A DNA stretch of 64,000 nucleotides from Xanthomonas sp. Leaf131. GTDB taxonomy: Bacteria; Pseudomonadota; Gammaproteobacteria; Xanthomonadales; Xanthomonadaceae. The stretch lies in the NCBI RefSeq assembly GCF_001423495.1, contig NZ_LMOG01000001.1, positions 186,001 to 250,000 of the forward strand, written 5' to 3'. The first letter of the stretch is position 1. Each line of letters opens with the position of its first letter. Position numbers and translations under genes: made by a program. Of this stretch, positions 62,570 to 64,000 are shown one piece after another. The notes below the pieces were generated by a model, which saw only the letters and a program-made list of their open reading frames with translations, was not told the DNA's origin and made no database searches.

Positions 62570-64000
62570 ATGCGCAACCCCACTTCTCCCGAGCCTGCAG
62601 ACACCTCCCCACCGGTGATCTGGACCGTCAGCGTCTCCCGCCTGACCGGCCTGTTGGCCGACGTCATCCCCGAGTTCGACCCGCGCGCGCGCATCGAGCA
62701 GATCAACCTCGGCTTTGCCGAGGCCGTAGAGGTCATCGGCCAGCGCCTGCGCCGCGAGCGCTGCGACGTGCTGGTGGCGGGCGGCTCCAATGCTGCTTAT
62801 CTGCGCAGCCGGCTTGCGCTGCCACTGGCGCCGATCCAGGCCACCGGCTTCGACCTGATGGAAGCGTTGGCGCGCGCACGCCGCATCGCACCGCGCATCG
62901 GCGTGGTCACCCATGCCACCGATGTGCCCTCGTTCCGTGCCTTCCAGGACAGCTTCGATCTGGACATCGAACACCGCCGATTCGTCACCGCCGAAGACGC
63001 GCGCGACTGTATCGCCGACCTGCGCGCCAGCGGCATCCAGGTCATTGTTGGCACCGGCATGGCGATCGATTTCGCCGAACAGGCGGGCTTGCCCGGCGTG
63101 CTGCTGTATTCGGCCGATTCGGTGCGCCTCGCGCTCGAACAGGCCATCGCGTTAGGCACCACACCCAGCAGCGATCGCTCCGCGAGCCGCATCAGCACGC
63201 GCCGCATTCGCCGCACCGATACTTTGCTTGGCGAAGACGCTGCAATGGCGCATGTGCGCGACCTGGTACAGCTGTACGCCCCACATCCCGGCACCGTGTT
63301 GATCAGCGGCGAGACCGGTACCGGCAAGGAACTGGTCGCGCGCCAACTGCACGCAGGCAGCCGCCGACGCGGCCGCTTCGTCGCCATCAACTGCGGCGCC
63401 ATCAGCGAGTCGCTGCTGGAGGCGGAATTGTTCGGCTACAGCGACGGTGCATTCACCGGCGCCCGCCGCGGCGGGCACATCGGCCTGATCGAAGCCGCGC
63501 AAGACGGTACCTTGTTTCTCGACGAAATCGGCGAACTGCCGATGCCGCTGCAGACACGCCTGCTGCGCGTGCTGGAAGAGCGCGAAGTGCTACGTGTCGG
63601 CGCAACGCTGCCGGTCGCCGTCGACGTGCGCGTGGTCGCCGCCAGCCTGCAACCGCTGCAGACACTGGTCGAACAAGGAGGCTTCCGCCGCGATCTTTTT
63701 TATCGCCTGGCAGCGCTACGCGTCGCACTGCCGCCGCTGCGTAACCGACCCGACGAAATCGCCTTGTTGCTTGCGCATTACTTCCAGCAACTCGGCAGTA
63801 TTCCTTCGCCACTGTCATCGGCCGCGCTGCAGCGGCTGCAACAACATGCCTGGCCAGGCAACGTGCGCGAACTACGCAACCTGATCGAACGTCTGTGCAT
63901 CCATTGGAAGGCCCAACCGCACGACAGCCTGGGCCTGGATCAACTCGAACAATGGGCGCCAGAGCTATTCGACATACAACTTGGCGACAGCGCGGCAACA
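62570..64000 (+). CDS. prpR: PrpR, sigma54-dependent activator of propionate catabolism, 3' end outside window
   Basis: 477 residues visible. N-terminal PrpR_N sensor domain (to about 190, binds 2-methylcitrate in studied homologues), then an AAA+ domain: Walker A GETGTGKE near 247, GAFTGA loop (YSDGAFTGARRGG near 293) that contacts sigma54, Walker B TLFLDEIGEL, and WPGNVRELRNLIER near the cut end. The Fis-type DNA-binding tail lies beyond base 64000. ATG at 62570 opens directly into the sensor domain. Divergent from prpB, the promoter of which carries the matching sigma54 site. Confidence 0.95.
   Translation, partial: MRNPTSPEPADTSPPVIWTVSVSRLTGLLADVIPEFDPRARIEQINLGFAEAVEVIGQRLRRERCDVLVAGGSNAAYLRSRLALPLAPIQATGFDLMEALARARRIAPRIGVVTHATDVPSFRAFQDSFDLDIEHRRFVTAEDARDCIADLRASGIQVIVGTGMAIDFAEQAGLPGVLLYSADSVRLALEQAIALGTTPSSDRSASRISTRRIRRTDTLLGEDAAMAHVRDLVQLYAPHPGTVLISGETGTGKELVARQLHAGSRRRGRFVAINCGAISESLLEAELFGYSDGAFTGARRGGHIGLIEAAQDGTLFLDEIGELPMPLQTRLLRVLEEREVLRVGATLPVAVDVRVVAASLQPLQTLVEQGGFRRDLFYRLAALRVALPPLRNRPDEIALLLAHYFQQLGSIPSPLSSAALQRLQQHAWPGNVRELRNLIERLCIHWKAQPHDSLGLDQLEQWAPELFDIQLGDSAAT

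Overview
The window is a GC-rich proteobacterial chromosome segment that reads as Xanthomonas or a close relative. The grounds are a C-terminal XVIPCD module typical of Xanthomonas type IV secretion effectors, two large TonB-dependent receptors, GH92/GH30 glycosidases, a prpB-prpC-acnD-prpF methylcitrate cluster, and dense families of short intergenic repeats. The genus is an inference from gene content and repeats; no rRNA or tRNA is present to settle it.

Layout. 1-10.3 kb: a UvrA paralogue (cut by the left edge), an HD hydrolase, an EAL protein, a cNMP-binding flavoprotein related to thioredoxin reductase, then convergent secreted GH92 and GH30 glycosidases. 10.7-14.7 kb: NAD(P)H-hydrate dehydratase overlapping a histidine phosphatase, a TetR-type regulator, and a small secreted protein followed by a lipoprotein. 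14.8-23.5 kb: an accessory island with two unknown small genes behind an inverted-repeat region, a large AT-richer type ISP-like restriction-modification gene split at a heptanucleotide repeat, an RHH/ParE toxin-antitoxin pair, an HTH/nucleotidyltransferase pair and an orphan XVIPCD effector tail. 23.5-29.1 kb: two tandem M1 aminopeptidases. 29.2-34.5 kb: hflK-hflC, yjeT and purA, with an acyltransferase gene inserted between hflC and yjeT on the other strand. 34.9-38.8 kb: PilH-like regulator, CbpA, Hsp20 with a sigma32-like promoter, peroxiredoxin and a ferritin-like protein. 39.3-52.2 kb: pbpC and the alpha-2-macroglobulin gene yfhM, separated by a CPBP protease, a glycerophosphodiesterase and a TonB receptor. 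52.6-55.9 kb: secreted nucleoside hydrolase and another TonB receptor. 56.2-64 kb: prpF, acnD, prpC and prpB with divergent prpR (cut by the right edge), with a clear sigma54 promoter in front of prpB.

The most interesting locus is the restriction-modification gene at 15632-20780. Six and a half copies of a 7-bp unit sit between the methyltransferase/target-recognition part and the conserved C-terminal part. In this sequence the two parts are in different frames. Losing one unit, or gaining two, would join them into one polypeptide of about 1713 residues (one unit lost). This is the expected architecture of a phase-variable on/off switch. It lies among two toxin-antitoxin-like pairs, so the region looks like a small defence island.

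Other points of note are a heptanucleotide array (11 x ATTGGGG) between acnD and prpF, repeat elements that supply the C-termini of two proteins, a thioredoxin-reductase-like protein without its CxxC, and a UvrA without the UvrB-binding region.
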